DNA of 40,519 nt from a virus. Below are positions 1 through 9,900 of this stretch, in pieces. The stretch is from positions 1 to 40,519 of IMG/VR virus record IMGVR_UViG_3300037070_007904; one strand, written 5' to 3'. The first letter of the stretch is position 1. Each line of letters begins with the position of its first letter. A program made the position numbers and the translations under genes. The notes beneath the pieces were generated by a model, which worked only from the letters and a program-made list of their open reading frames with translations, was not told the origin of the DNA and did not search any database.

Positions 1-10
1 GCAGTTATGC

Positions 11-34
11 GTAGTCACCTGGTCAGGTGACTAC
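11..34. repeat. Palindromic element GTAGTCACCTG-N2-CAGGTGACTAC
   Basis: Perfect inverted repeat with 11-bp arms (11-21 and 24-34) around a 2-bp spacer. The same GTAGTCACC/GGTGACTAC core makes up the large dyad at 32430-32641, and the left flank (GCAGTTATGCG) resembles the flank GCGGTTATTCG at 32599-32609. It is probably a binding site for a dimeric phage DNA-binding protein or a promoter/origin element. It lies at the window edge, so further copies may exist to the left. Confidence 0.75.
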
Positions 35-42
35 ACGTAAAC

Positions 43-87
43 GAGAGCACGGGCGTGAGTCAGGCCTAAGCCTGGATCCACGCTCTC
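43..87. other. Stem-loop with CAGGC-ctaa-GCCTG core
   Basis: Outer stem GAGAGC (43-48) pairs with GCTCTC (82-87) and the inner stem CAGGC (61-65) pairs with GCCTG (70-74). GCGTG/CACGC is an alternative middle stem. The core is shared with the terminator hairpin at 233-261. Only a short T run (TTT) follows on the minus strand, so it could be a weak second terminator for the leftward gene or part of a structured RNA. The base pairing is visible; the function is inferred. Confidence 0.5.
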
Positions 88-111
88 ATAAACCACATTG
101 CGAATGCACAC

Positions 112-162
112 CTCGTCTGGTGACGGCCGGCCACTTGGTAGCCCAAGTGCAAGCGTCACGAG
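112..162. other. Structured segment with two nested perfect stems
   Basis: CACTTGG (132-138) pairs with CCAAGTG (143-149) around a 4-nt loop. Outside it GTGACG (120-125) pairs with CGTCAC (154-159), and CTC/GAG can extend the helix. No T-arm or anticodon-loop pattern is present, so it is not a tRNA. It may be a phage small RNA, a leader structure, or a hairpin recognised in DNA. No ORF in this stretch looks real. Confidence 0.45.
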
Positions 163-220
163 ACTAGGTGAGAGTGATTGTGTGAATGTGTTGTGTTGTC
201 GTCAACGCATACGCATTGTG

Positions 221-261
221 AAAAAAGAGAGCGTGGCTCCAGGCGTTAAGCCTGAAACCAC
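221..261 (-). terminator. Rho-independent terminator of the leftward 80-aa gene
   Basis: On the minus strand a hairpin GTGG-ttt-CAGGC-ttaac-GCCTG-gag-CCAC (261-233) is followed by a run of six T (226-221). It lies just past the stop codon at 269, which is the expected place for an intrinsic terminator of gene 269-511. Confidence 0.8.
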
Positions 262-268
262 ACCCGTG

Positions 269-511
269 TTACGAGACGTACTTGTCCAGCATGGACTGGA
301 ATGCAGCAGTGACCTTGGGGTCCTCGGTCTCCGACTGACATTCCTTGATGATGGCGCGAAGCTCCTGCATGACACCGATCTTGGAACGATCAGTGGCTAC
401 CTCACCTGAAGCGAGGAACTGCTGGGCCATCATGGGCATGAGCTGAGCCATCGGATCTGGATTGATCTTGGAGATCATGAGATCAGTGAAGGCGTCCTCG
501 AAGCGAGACAT
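269..511 (-). CDS. Hypothetical small helical protein (80 aa)
   Basis: I do not recognise this protein. It is small, lacks Cys, and has a Met/Gln-rich centre (PMAQLMPMMAQQ) and a predicted helical acidic C-terminal half. The start is well supported: AAGGAG lies 7 nt before the ATG on the minus strand. Transcription would come from the AT-rich region to its right, and an intrinsic terminator follows its stop. It is the only leftward gene at this end and is transcribed away from the giant gene. An early regulatory role would fit its size and isolation, but nothing in the sequence demonstrates one. Confidence 0.75.
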   Translation of the reverse strand: MSRFEDAFTDLMISKINPDPMAQLMPMMAQQFLASGEVATDRSKIGVMQELRAIIKECQSETEDPKVTAAFQSMLDKYVS

Positions 512-533
512 GGCTTACTCCTTAAGCACTAGA

Positions 534-700
534 CTAAATTGGGAATACCAAAAAGAAAACAAACTCAAACGAATCAAGTGATTCAATTATTAACTATCAA
601 ATATGGATACCTATATACCATATATATATATAATAGGGGGAGTAGTGTGTTTCTTTTGTTTATATTGTTTATATTGGTACTGGACGGAAAACTTTTCCAC
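534..700. promoter_or_regulatory. AT-rich divergent control region
   Basis: A stretch dominated by A/T in an otherwise GC-rich genome, placed between the leftward 80-aa gene and the giant rightward gene. It holds a perfect inverted repeat GAATCA-AG-TGATTC (571-584). An 8-bp hairpin with one bulge forms at 610-637 (CCTATATA against TATA-ATAGG). It also has a tandem 9-mer TTGTTTATA x2 (656-673) and a perfect palindrome GGAAAA-c-TTTTCC (686-698). I could not fix a confident -35/-10 pair on either strand. Plausible roles are divergent promoters with operators, phage-polymerase promoters, or a DNA-unwinding element. Confidence 0.6.
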
Positions 701-946
701 GTTTTCCAATCGGGACAACGAAGGCCCTCGTTGACGGGCTGACGGACCCGGCTAACGTGCTCCGTGGTGGTTCACGCACTGCTTCTTCCTGCTCGTCGGG
801 TTCTGCTGGTCGGTCTCTGCCCGTGAACCTACGTCTGCGCGCAGGAGACCCTCGTCCGGAGTCAGCGAGCATCGCTCGCCGGGCAGCCGGACCAGCGACT
901 ACGCTGAGCGCCAGTGCGGGAGTGGTGTGGCCTCCTGCCAGTTCTC
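701..946 (+). other. GC-rich untranslated leader of the giant gene
   Basis: About 250 bases between the AT-rich island and the ribosome site of the giant gene. Composition returns to GC-rich, but I see no convincing gene: the ORFs crossing it lack ribosome sites and overlap the giant gene out of frame. It probably forms the 5' leader of the giant-gene mRNA. No riboswitch-like or tRNA-like structure was recognised. Confidence 0.4.
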
Positions 947-951
947 AGGAG
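947..951 (+). promoter_or_regulatory. Ribosome binding site deciding the giant-gene start
   Basis: AGGAG at 947-951 is 7 nt upstream of ATG 959. The reading frame is open further upstream to 914, but no ribosome site supports that earlier start, so ATG 959 is preferred. Confidence 0.8.
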
Positions 952-958
952 TGTGGCG

Positions 959-3900
959 ATGGCGGGTCGGTTCGAGCACTCGGCACTCCAGAACTGGGGC
1001 AAGCAGGCGAAGAACCCGGCGGCGCCGGCGGGGATGCAGCAGGGGGCTCGGGCGGCTCAGGCGTGGGAGAGTCCCGCCGGTGGCGGCCGGTTCGAGGAGT
1101 CGCGGCTGGGGCAGTGGGTCTCGAGCCAGGGCTACACCGGCGCGGCGCAGACCTGGTACACGGGTGCGAACGCCGAGGGCACGAACAACGGCTGGGACAC
1201 CACGTTCTACAACAGCTTCCTGCAGGGTCAGGAGGAGGCGGCGAACGCGGGATCCCTGCAGACGTACTTCGAGGACGGTGGGACCGGCGTCGTGACGTGG
1301 GACCACGAGTCCAAGGACGGGGTGCAGAAGTTCCGGTTCGGCGACGTGTACCAGGACGGGAAGAAGGTCGCGAACGTCTTCAAGCAGTTCGACAAGGACA
1401 CCGCGAACCTGATGATGGCCGACATCCTGTTCGACGGGAAGCGCAAGGCGGAGATCTACTCGGACTCCGATGTGACGGGTCGCCTCGACCGGGAGATCAA
1501 GGACACCCGCCACGACAACGCGAAGAACTTCGAGAAGATGTTCGCGGCCCAGGAGTTCGCGGGTGATGTGGAGAAGCGGGCCGGCGAGTTCGAGGAGGGC
1601 TGGGTCGACGAGGCGATCACCGGTGGCGGTGCGGCCGGTGGTGCTGCGGTCGCGGGTGGTGCGGCGCTGGCGGCCACGGGAGTCGGCCTCGTCCCCGGTC
1701 TGCTGATCACCGGCGCTGGTCTGGCAACCGGTGGCCTGGCGGCGTGGATGAACAAGGACGCGCTGACCGAGCAGGCCGCGCGGGCGTACGAGATCACCGC
1801 GATGTCGACGGAGCAGGAGGGCCTGGATGCGGGGATCGCCACCGGCGTGCAGCAGTGGGCCGGGTTCGGCGGGAAGCTGATCACCCCGTTCTCCAACCTG
1901 ACCCAGGGGATCGCGGACGCGAAGCTGGGCGAGGTGGGGGACGGGGAGTCCGAGTTCTACCGGACGAACAAGGCCGGCGAGCGGCAGGTGCCGAAGTGGG
2001 TGCAGGTGGCCGACGTGGTGGCGAGCGTCGGGGACTCGGCCCTGCAGTTCGCGAGCCCGATCGGGCTGGGGCTGTACACCACGCAGATGTCCGGGGTGAT
2101 CTCCGGTGAGGTGGGCGAGCTGGTGCTCACCGGCGGGAAGTCCTTCGACTACACCCGTGGCGGGTTCGACTCGATCTTCACCGACGACGACGGGAACTTC
2201 GATGCCTCCGCTGCGATGGCCGGGATCGGCAAGGTCGGGATCGACGCGGTCCAGCTGGGGATGGTCCGCGGTCTTGCTGGCAAGGTGGATGCGACGCGGC
2301 TGGCGGTGGGCGAGAAGGCGGCGTTCGGCAAGGTCCCGGGTCTGGCAGGGATGAGCGAGCGGGTCCCGGGCAGGAGCTTCGGGGCGGGCGGGCGTACCCG
2401 GATCGGCGGGGCGACCACCGAGCAGAAGGCGGCGCTGGCGGCCGGCGGAAGGCAGGCCGAGGTCGGCGGGTACAAGTACGTGGTGGACGAGGCGGGCAAG
2501 GTGGTGGGCCCGCGGCGCGCGACGCTCAGCCTGCTGGCACCGTCCGAGCAGCTCTCCTCCCTCGGCGCCCGGGTCGAGGCGATGCGGATGACGTCGAAGG
2601 CCAGTGGTGCGCTGGAGGCCGACGACTTCTACCGGGCCGCGATGGCGATGGCCAACGGTGAGCGGAAGGTGAACACCGCGATCGTCAATGCGATGGGTGA
2701 GGGGTACGAGGAGGCGATGCAGGCGGTGCTCGAGCCGCACTCCCACAACAACTCGGTCACCCTGGAGGAGATCGCCACCTCCGCGGTCTACGGGTTCGCC
2801 GGCGGGCTGGGGATGGGGCTCGGGATGAACACCCGGATGCCGACGGCGGACGAGAAGATGTTCTCCCAGGCGAAGTCCGCGCAGATCTTCCGCACCGGTG
2901 GGGTCTCCCTGAGCCGTCGGGAGTGGAACGCCATGAGTGACCAGCAGAAGCGGACCCTGGCCGGGATGGGCCAGCTGGAGCGGGCCACCGTGAACGCGGC
3001 GTACCGCAAGATCGCTGACGACCAGGCGCTCGAGGTGAACGCGGGCGTCGTCGGGGCGAACAAGCTGGCGGACGCGGTGCACAAGATGCTGGACAAGTCC
3101 CTGGCGAACTCGGCCCCCAGGACTGACGGCAACTTCGTGGTGACCCAGATCGAGGACGCGGGTCAGGTGGACTCCGACGGCAACATCCTGCCGACGTCGA
3201 TGCCGGCGGACGCGGTGGCGGCGAGTGCACGCCAGACCACGCTGAACATCATCAACCACCTCCGCGGTGTGGCGGGCCAGATCGACGAGGTGGCGGAGAA
3301 GGCGCGGATCAACGACCTCGCGCTGAAGGACGACCCGACCAACGAGGCGCTGCTGGCGAAGGCGGCCGAGCTGCTGAAGAACGCCGACGACCTCGAGCGC
3401 GTGATGCAGATGGGCGCCCTGCTGGAGGCGGACATGCGGGCCCGGGTGGAGCAGATCCACTCCCCCGCGGCCACCCCGACCACGATGGAGGCGGACGTGC
3501 TGGCGATGAACGCCACCCTCTCCGACCTCTACAACCGCAAGCTGCCGGACTTCGCGGGCCGGACGATGACGGCCGAGGAGCAGACCGCGATGAGCCGGGC
3601 GGTCACGATGCTGTTCGCCCGGGACCCGCACGACCAGGCGGGCTCGTACCAGGTGCTCGTCCCGCAGGTCTCCTACGCGCTGACCCGGGAGGGCACCGAC
3701 AACCTGCTCGAGATCAGCCATGCGATCCTGCCCGCCCTGCGTGCCGACTACGACGGGGACAAGATCCGCCCGCTGAACCAGCTGATCCTCGACGACGACC
3801 AGTTCGTGGCGGCCCGCGCCGGCCTGCACTTCATGGGTGCGGGCGACTCGGTGAACATCGGCACCCCGAAGTACGAGACCTACATCATCGAGTACCTGTC

Positions 3901-6900
3901 CAAGGGCCTGCGGTCCACGAACTCCGCCCTCGCCTCCTACGCCAGCGGCACCCTGACCTCGATCGGGGACGCGATCCGCAACCGCTACTCGGTGCTGGTG
4001 GACGGACAGCAGGTCGTCAGCGACCAGGTCCTCGACGAGGTGCTGTCCGACTTCTACGCCGCGGTGGACCGCAACGACCCGGACGCCCGCAAGACGCTGA
4101 TCGACGGGCTCGCGCGGAAGGCGGGTCCGGGCCTCACCGCCTACGCGCGGGCGGGCCTGAGCAACGAGTGGCTCTGGATGGACCAGCTCGTGCGCTCCTC
4201 GCTGCAGACGTTCCAGGAGAACTACGCGGCCCGGCGCCCGATGGTGGGGCCGAAGCCGAACACCGAGCGGGTGATGACGAACAAGCAGTCGATGAACGTG
4301 AAGGAGCGCCTGGCCGAGGACGCCTCCGTGCTGGGGATGACGCTGGCGCAGCGCCTCGTCGGGGACTCGATGTTCCGGAAGTTCCAGAAGCTGCACTACT
4401 CCTCGAAGACGGCCCCGGTGCTGAGCGCGAAGGACGCCCGCAAGGACCAGATGAGCCTCACCGAGATGGCCGACCTGTACGAGGCGCTGGGCCAGGGCAT
4501 GACGAAGGCCCAGGTCGACGAGATCCGGGCGAAGGACGAGATCACCGGCCGGGTGATCGCCGAGCTCCAGGTGCTGGCGAACGACGCCAAGCGGCTGCAC
4601 CCGGGCCTGAACCGCACCGAGGCCATGGTGCTGGTGGCGAACATGCAGGTCTTCGACCAGGAGGTCGACGGCTTCGGCAAGATCCTGCCGGAGTCGAGCG
4701 GGCAGATCATCTCGATGGCCCAGCTGCTGCTGAAGAGGAGCGTGGCGAAGGACCGGCGCGAGAAGGACTCGATCTTCGCGGCCTCACCGGAGCTCCAGCG
4801 CAAGCACGCGCGGCTGCTGGCGATGACGCGCCCCGGATCCAGCCGGCACTCGAACAACGCCGAGCGCGCCTTCGTCGAGGTGTTCGGGTCCCAGCAGCTC
4901 TACACCCTGCTGGGCGACGAGGCGATCGTCTTCGGCCCGCACCTCACGGTGGAGCAGTTCCTGCGCTCCTACGTGAACCGCTCGGAGACCTCGCGCAACC
5001 GGATGTCGCAGGACCTGCACGACGAGCCGGCGTACCTCGGGCGCAAGCGGGCCAAGGACATCCCGTACGACCTGAGCGAGGTCCTCGACAAGGACGGGAA
5101 GCCGCAGATCAGCGCCTTCCGCTCGGTGGTGGACTCGATCCTCTCGGTCGGCAACAACCGGATCAGCATCGACGCGAACGGCAAGCTGAACGGGGAGTAC
5201 GCCGAGCGCAGCGACGAGGTCTCCCTGGCGTTCCGGGACATGCACTCCACCGCGCGGCGCGCGATCTTCACCTTCCTCGGCATCGACGAGCGGCGCGGCA
5301 CCCAGGTGCCGAAGGAGGTGGTGGCCCAGCTGCTCGAGCAGAACCCCGACTTCGCGCGCACCGTCTACGACCTGATCCCCGCGGACATGGCGAACGTGGT
5401 GCTGCAGCAGCGCGGCGAGAACGTCTACGCGGCGAACTGGCTGTTCACGATGTTCGCCGAGAAGGACGCGGACAAGGCGGAGATGCACTTCTACCGCAAC
5501 ATGCTGCTGGCCCAGTGGCGGGCCAAGGGCATGGACTCCGCCCGTAACGAGGAGAACAGCGACTCCGAGACCGGCGGCATCAAGTTCGACCGGCTGGACC
5601 GCCGGATCCACCAGGTGATGTGGAAGCTGGCGGCCAGCGACGACCACCTGGCGCTGCAGTCCTTCATCGAGACGATGGAGACCTACGACAGCGTCGACGA
5701 GTTCATCAAGTGGGTGAACCGGACGCCGGGGATCCGCGGTGAGATGGCTCCGCTGACGGCCTGGGTGGACGACGTCAGCGAGTACGCGATGGACCGCACC
5801 GGCTCGGGCGGCCTGAGCGACGACCGTGCCGGCGCCGACATGCGCGAGGCAGTGAAGTCGCTGCAGTCCGGGGCCCACTCGCTGCTGAAGGACATGGCCG
5901 AGGAGAAGGCGGCCATCCACGCCGACGAGCAGGTGATCACCGCGATCCGCCGGGTGATCGCCAAGGACAAGGGCGCCAGGGTCAACCTCGACCCGGGCGA
6001 CCGCGGGCTGTACAACCGGTTCGCCAAGGCGCTCGAGAACGCCAGCGAGCTCGCGGTGGGCCTCGGCCCCTCGGCGATGGTGTACCAGACGATCGGCGCG
6101 GTGCGCGGCTTCTACCCCCAGGCCCACGCCAAGGGCGTCAACCCCGACAACGTGACGGTCTCCGGCGCCTTCGACGCCCAGCGCGACGCCTACGACTACG
6201 TCACCAACTACGAGCGGCTGATGGCCAGCATGACGAGCCTCAACCTCTCCGCGGTGAACGGCAACCTCGGCCAGGTGGCCAAGGATGGCGGCCGCACCAT
6301 GGACGACTTCGGGCAGGAGGTCACCTGGTCGAAGCCGGGCGTCGAGGAGATGATCAACCTGCTCGACAACGCCGACACCCGGGCGCTGGCCAGGGGCGTG
6401 CTGTTCCCACAGGTGATGGAGCGGGACTTCGACGGCGTGATGCGGATGAAGCTGCTCACCAACAAGAACCTGAAGTCCCTGCTCGACGGATCCAGCCACG
6501 CCGAGCTCTTCCCGGCGGACGACGTGCTCTCCCAGGACGCCGCGCTGCGCTACGTCTCGATGGTCGAGGCCCAGGCCCGCCGCCACGGCGGGGTGCACTC
6601 GGTCCAGCGGGCCGTCAACGACATCGTGATCGCCCGCACCTCGGCGGCCGACCACGTCCTGAGCACCTACGAGCTCGAGCAGATGACGCTCACCGCCTAC
6701 TACGAGGTGGCCCAGATCCTGCAGGCGTCCGGCTCGATCGCCGCCTCCCTGGTGGACCCGGAGACCGGCCGGGTCAAGGACCCGCAGGCGGACCCGCTGG
6801 GCGAGATGCTGGAGACGACCCGCAAGGCGCAGCGGATCACCGCGCTGTCGCGCCGGCTGCGGCTCGCGGACGAGAACAAGGAGCTCACCGACGTCGCCCT

Positions 6901-9900
6901 GCAGGCGCTGGTGACCGACCGCAAGCGCGAGGCGGAGGAGGAGAAGAAGGAGCTGCTGAAGACGGTCAAGGGCAAGAGCAAGGCCGAGAAGCTCCGGATC
7001 GCCGACCAGGCGAACCACATCGACGCCGAGATCGCCGCGTTCGAGCTCCAGGTGTCCCTGCTGCTCGACGACAACATGGTGTCGCGGGTCGTGGAGATGT
7101 TCGACTACGACGACAAGCCGACCACTGACCCGGTGGCGATGGGCGCCAAGGTCGACCAGCGCCAGCGGCTGCTCGACTACATCACCAGTCACCTCTCCCT
7201 GCTCCAGACCGCCTCCACCGAGCTGGTCACGCTGAACAAGCTGACCAACCAGCTCCTCGACCCGGGCCTCGCGGGCCAGCCCGAGCTCACCGACAAGGAG
7301 TGGAAGGCGCTGAGCAACGCGGTGGTCGGCGTCTACATGTCCACGGTGATGGAGTCCTCGGGTGTCGGCATCGCGGTCTCCCCGTTCCCCGACGCCGACC
7401 ACGCCGACGATCAGCGGTACTACGACACCTCCTTCTCCTACCTCGTCGAGCCGCTGATCAGCCCCGACCACCCGCTGGTGAAGGCGGCCAAGGACCTCCA
7501 CCTCTCCTCGGGCAGGCACGACAACGTCACTCGGACCTCGGAGTTCCGCGACCTGCTGGGCAGGACCCTGTTCGCCGAGTTCTCCTTCGGCCGGTGGACC
7601 ACCGACATCCCGCGCGCCTCCCGCGAGGCCAACCAGCGTCTCGACTCCGCCTCGGCGGCGGCCGCGATCGCGATGGCCGGCAACTCCCCGAAGCGCCAGG
7701 GCGTGTTCGCCGCGGCCCTGCGCCGGACGTACCGGATGGTGACGGGTGCCGAGGCCGATGCGCTGATCTCGCGGACCACGCTGACCGGGCTCGACCTGCA
7801 GCGCGACCTCTTCGACGAGGTGGATGTCACCCTGCCCACCGGCACCGTCAGGCGCCCGCTGGCCCAGCTGAACAACCGCTTCGCCCGCAAGGTGACGATG
7901 CGCTACGTCGACCCGGCCACCGGCCAGCCCGACGAGGTCGACCTGCTGCTGAGCGACCCGAACCTGGGTCGCCCCTTCAACCACGAGTCCATGGAGGGCA
8001 CCGGCTACTACGAGATCCACGTCGGCCGGCTCGCCGACGCGGTGGCGAACGTCAGCCGCGACCTCGAGATCAGCCCGCTGACCGTCAACGTCGACGTGGA
8101 GTTCTTCCACCCCGACTCCCAGCCGCAGGACACCGCCGAGGACAAGGCCGCGGGCCGCTCCTGGCACAACTCCCTGCTGTTCGAGGGCACCAGCTTCTCC
8201 CTCGACGCCGACCACCACGGCAGCCTCACCTCCACGCTGTGGTTCCAGAACAACTCGATCAACCCGACCGTTCAGCAGGCGGCGCTGGACGCCAGCAAGC
8301 TCGGGAAGCCAGCGATCCAGGCGGTCAAGGTGACCACCGAGCAGGAGCGGGCCGACCTCGAGGCGACCTGGCGCACCGACTTCGGCGCAATGCTGCGGGC
8401 GAAGACGAAGATCCTGCTGACCGAGGACCTCGGCCAGGGTGACCTCGACATGGAGTTCTACAACGCGGTCTACAAGGACATGAAGATCCGCCACTTCGTA
8501 CGTGGCAAGGACACGGACGGCGCCACGGTGCTGTGGACGGCGGAGGACGTGATCGCCTTCCAGCAGGCCAACATCGACCCGGCCACCGGACTGCCGGCGG
8601 CGCTGCCGATCACCGAGGCGGAGCTGTGGATGCCGAGCGACGACGTGCTCCGCACGATGCTCGGGGAGCAGGGGACCCAGGGCGTCGCCCGGCTGTTCCC
8701 GGACCAGCTGGAGATCGACCTGTCGCTGGTGAACACCTACACCGGAGTCACCCCGAAGATGCTGGAGATCTTCAAGCGGGGCATCGGCGGTGGCACCGCC
8801 CGACTGAGCGAGACCTCGGTCGCCAACCGCGCCCGGCAGTCGATGCTGCAGGTCAACCCCCGGCTGACCGACGCCCAGCGATCGTCGTACGACGCCCGGA
8901 TGCGCTACCTCGCCAGCCAGCAGGAGGCGGTCAACGCGGACCGCGCCTTCGCCGTACGCAACACCGGCCGCGGTGGCTTCGACCCGCAGCGGAACCTGGC
9001 GATGGCGATGGACGTGGGCAAGAAGATGCTGCGCGCGGAGAACATCGCCTTCGACTGGTCCGAGGGCGGCATCGTGTTCGTCGGTCCCCGGCAGCCGATC
9101 GACACCGCGCTGAGCGCGATGCTGCTGCACGAGCTCGAGCGCACCATGGACGCCAGCTCCAACCAGGCGGGCTGGGTCTACTCCGAGGGTGTGGACTCCG
9201 ACCAGAGCCAGGGCCTGATCAACCAGGAGTCGCTGCGCAAGGGGCAGAAGGGCCCGATGCGGATCGCACCCGGCGACATCGTGGTGGTCCAGCTCGACTC
9301 GTTCAACGGTGACCTGAAGCTGGCCCGCAAGAGGCTGAAGTGGCTCGCCGGCAAGGGCGCGACCATCGTGCTCGGCAACGCCACCGGCACCACCACCGGC
9401 CGCGCGGAGATGGCGGGCTACCTGATGCGCCTGGACTACGGCAGGGTCGCCGGATCCGGCCACGTCTACAAGCCGAACAACCGCAGCAGCCGGTACCAGA
9501 ACTACCGGGCCCGCTCCTCCACGCTGACCGAGGTCCGCGGCGTCAGCCAGAAGAACCGGATCACGAACTTCCTCGTCAAGGACAAGCCGATCGAGGAGAA
9601 CGCCGCCTGGGTGAACCTCGGCAAGGACGGCCAGAACGAGCGCCTCGGCGCCATCCGGGTGGCGATGGACCTAGTGCCGACCGACGCCCTCGGCGGCTTC
9701 AACGTCCCGGTCGCGCAGTTCACCAACGACTCCCAGATCGACACGGTGGTCCGCCACCTGAACGGGCTGAACACCCCGGAGGGCCGCCGGCACCTGCGCA
9801 ACATGTCGAACAAGGGCCTCTCAGGGCAGGAGAAGGACGACGCCGACGTCGCCTTCGACCTCGCCTTCGACGATCTGCTGCGCCGCCTCGTCGACAACCC

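Noticed and set aside
112-162. Possible tRNA from the nested stems
   Set aside because: No T-loop, no acceptor stem and no recognisable anticodon loop.
539-742. 67-aa rightward frame in the AT-rich island
   Set aside because: TTG start without ribosome site; composition reflects random A/T sequence in a regulatory region.
914-958. Earlier start of the giant gene at 914
   Set aside because: No ribosome site, whereas ATG 959 has AGGAG at ideal spacing.
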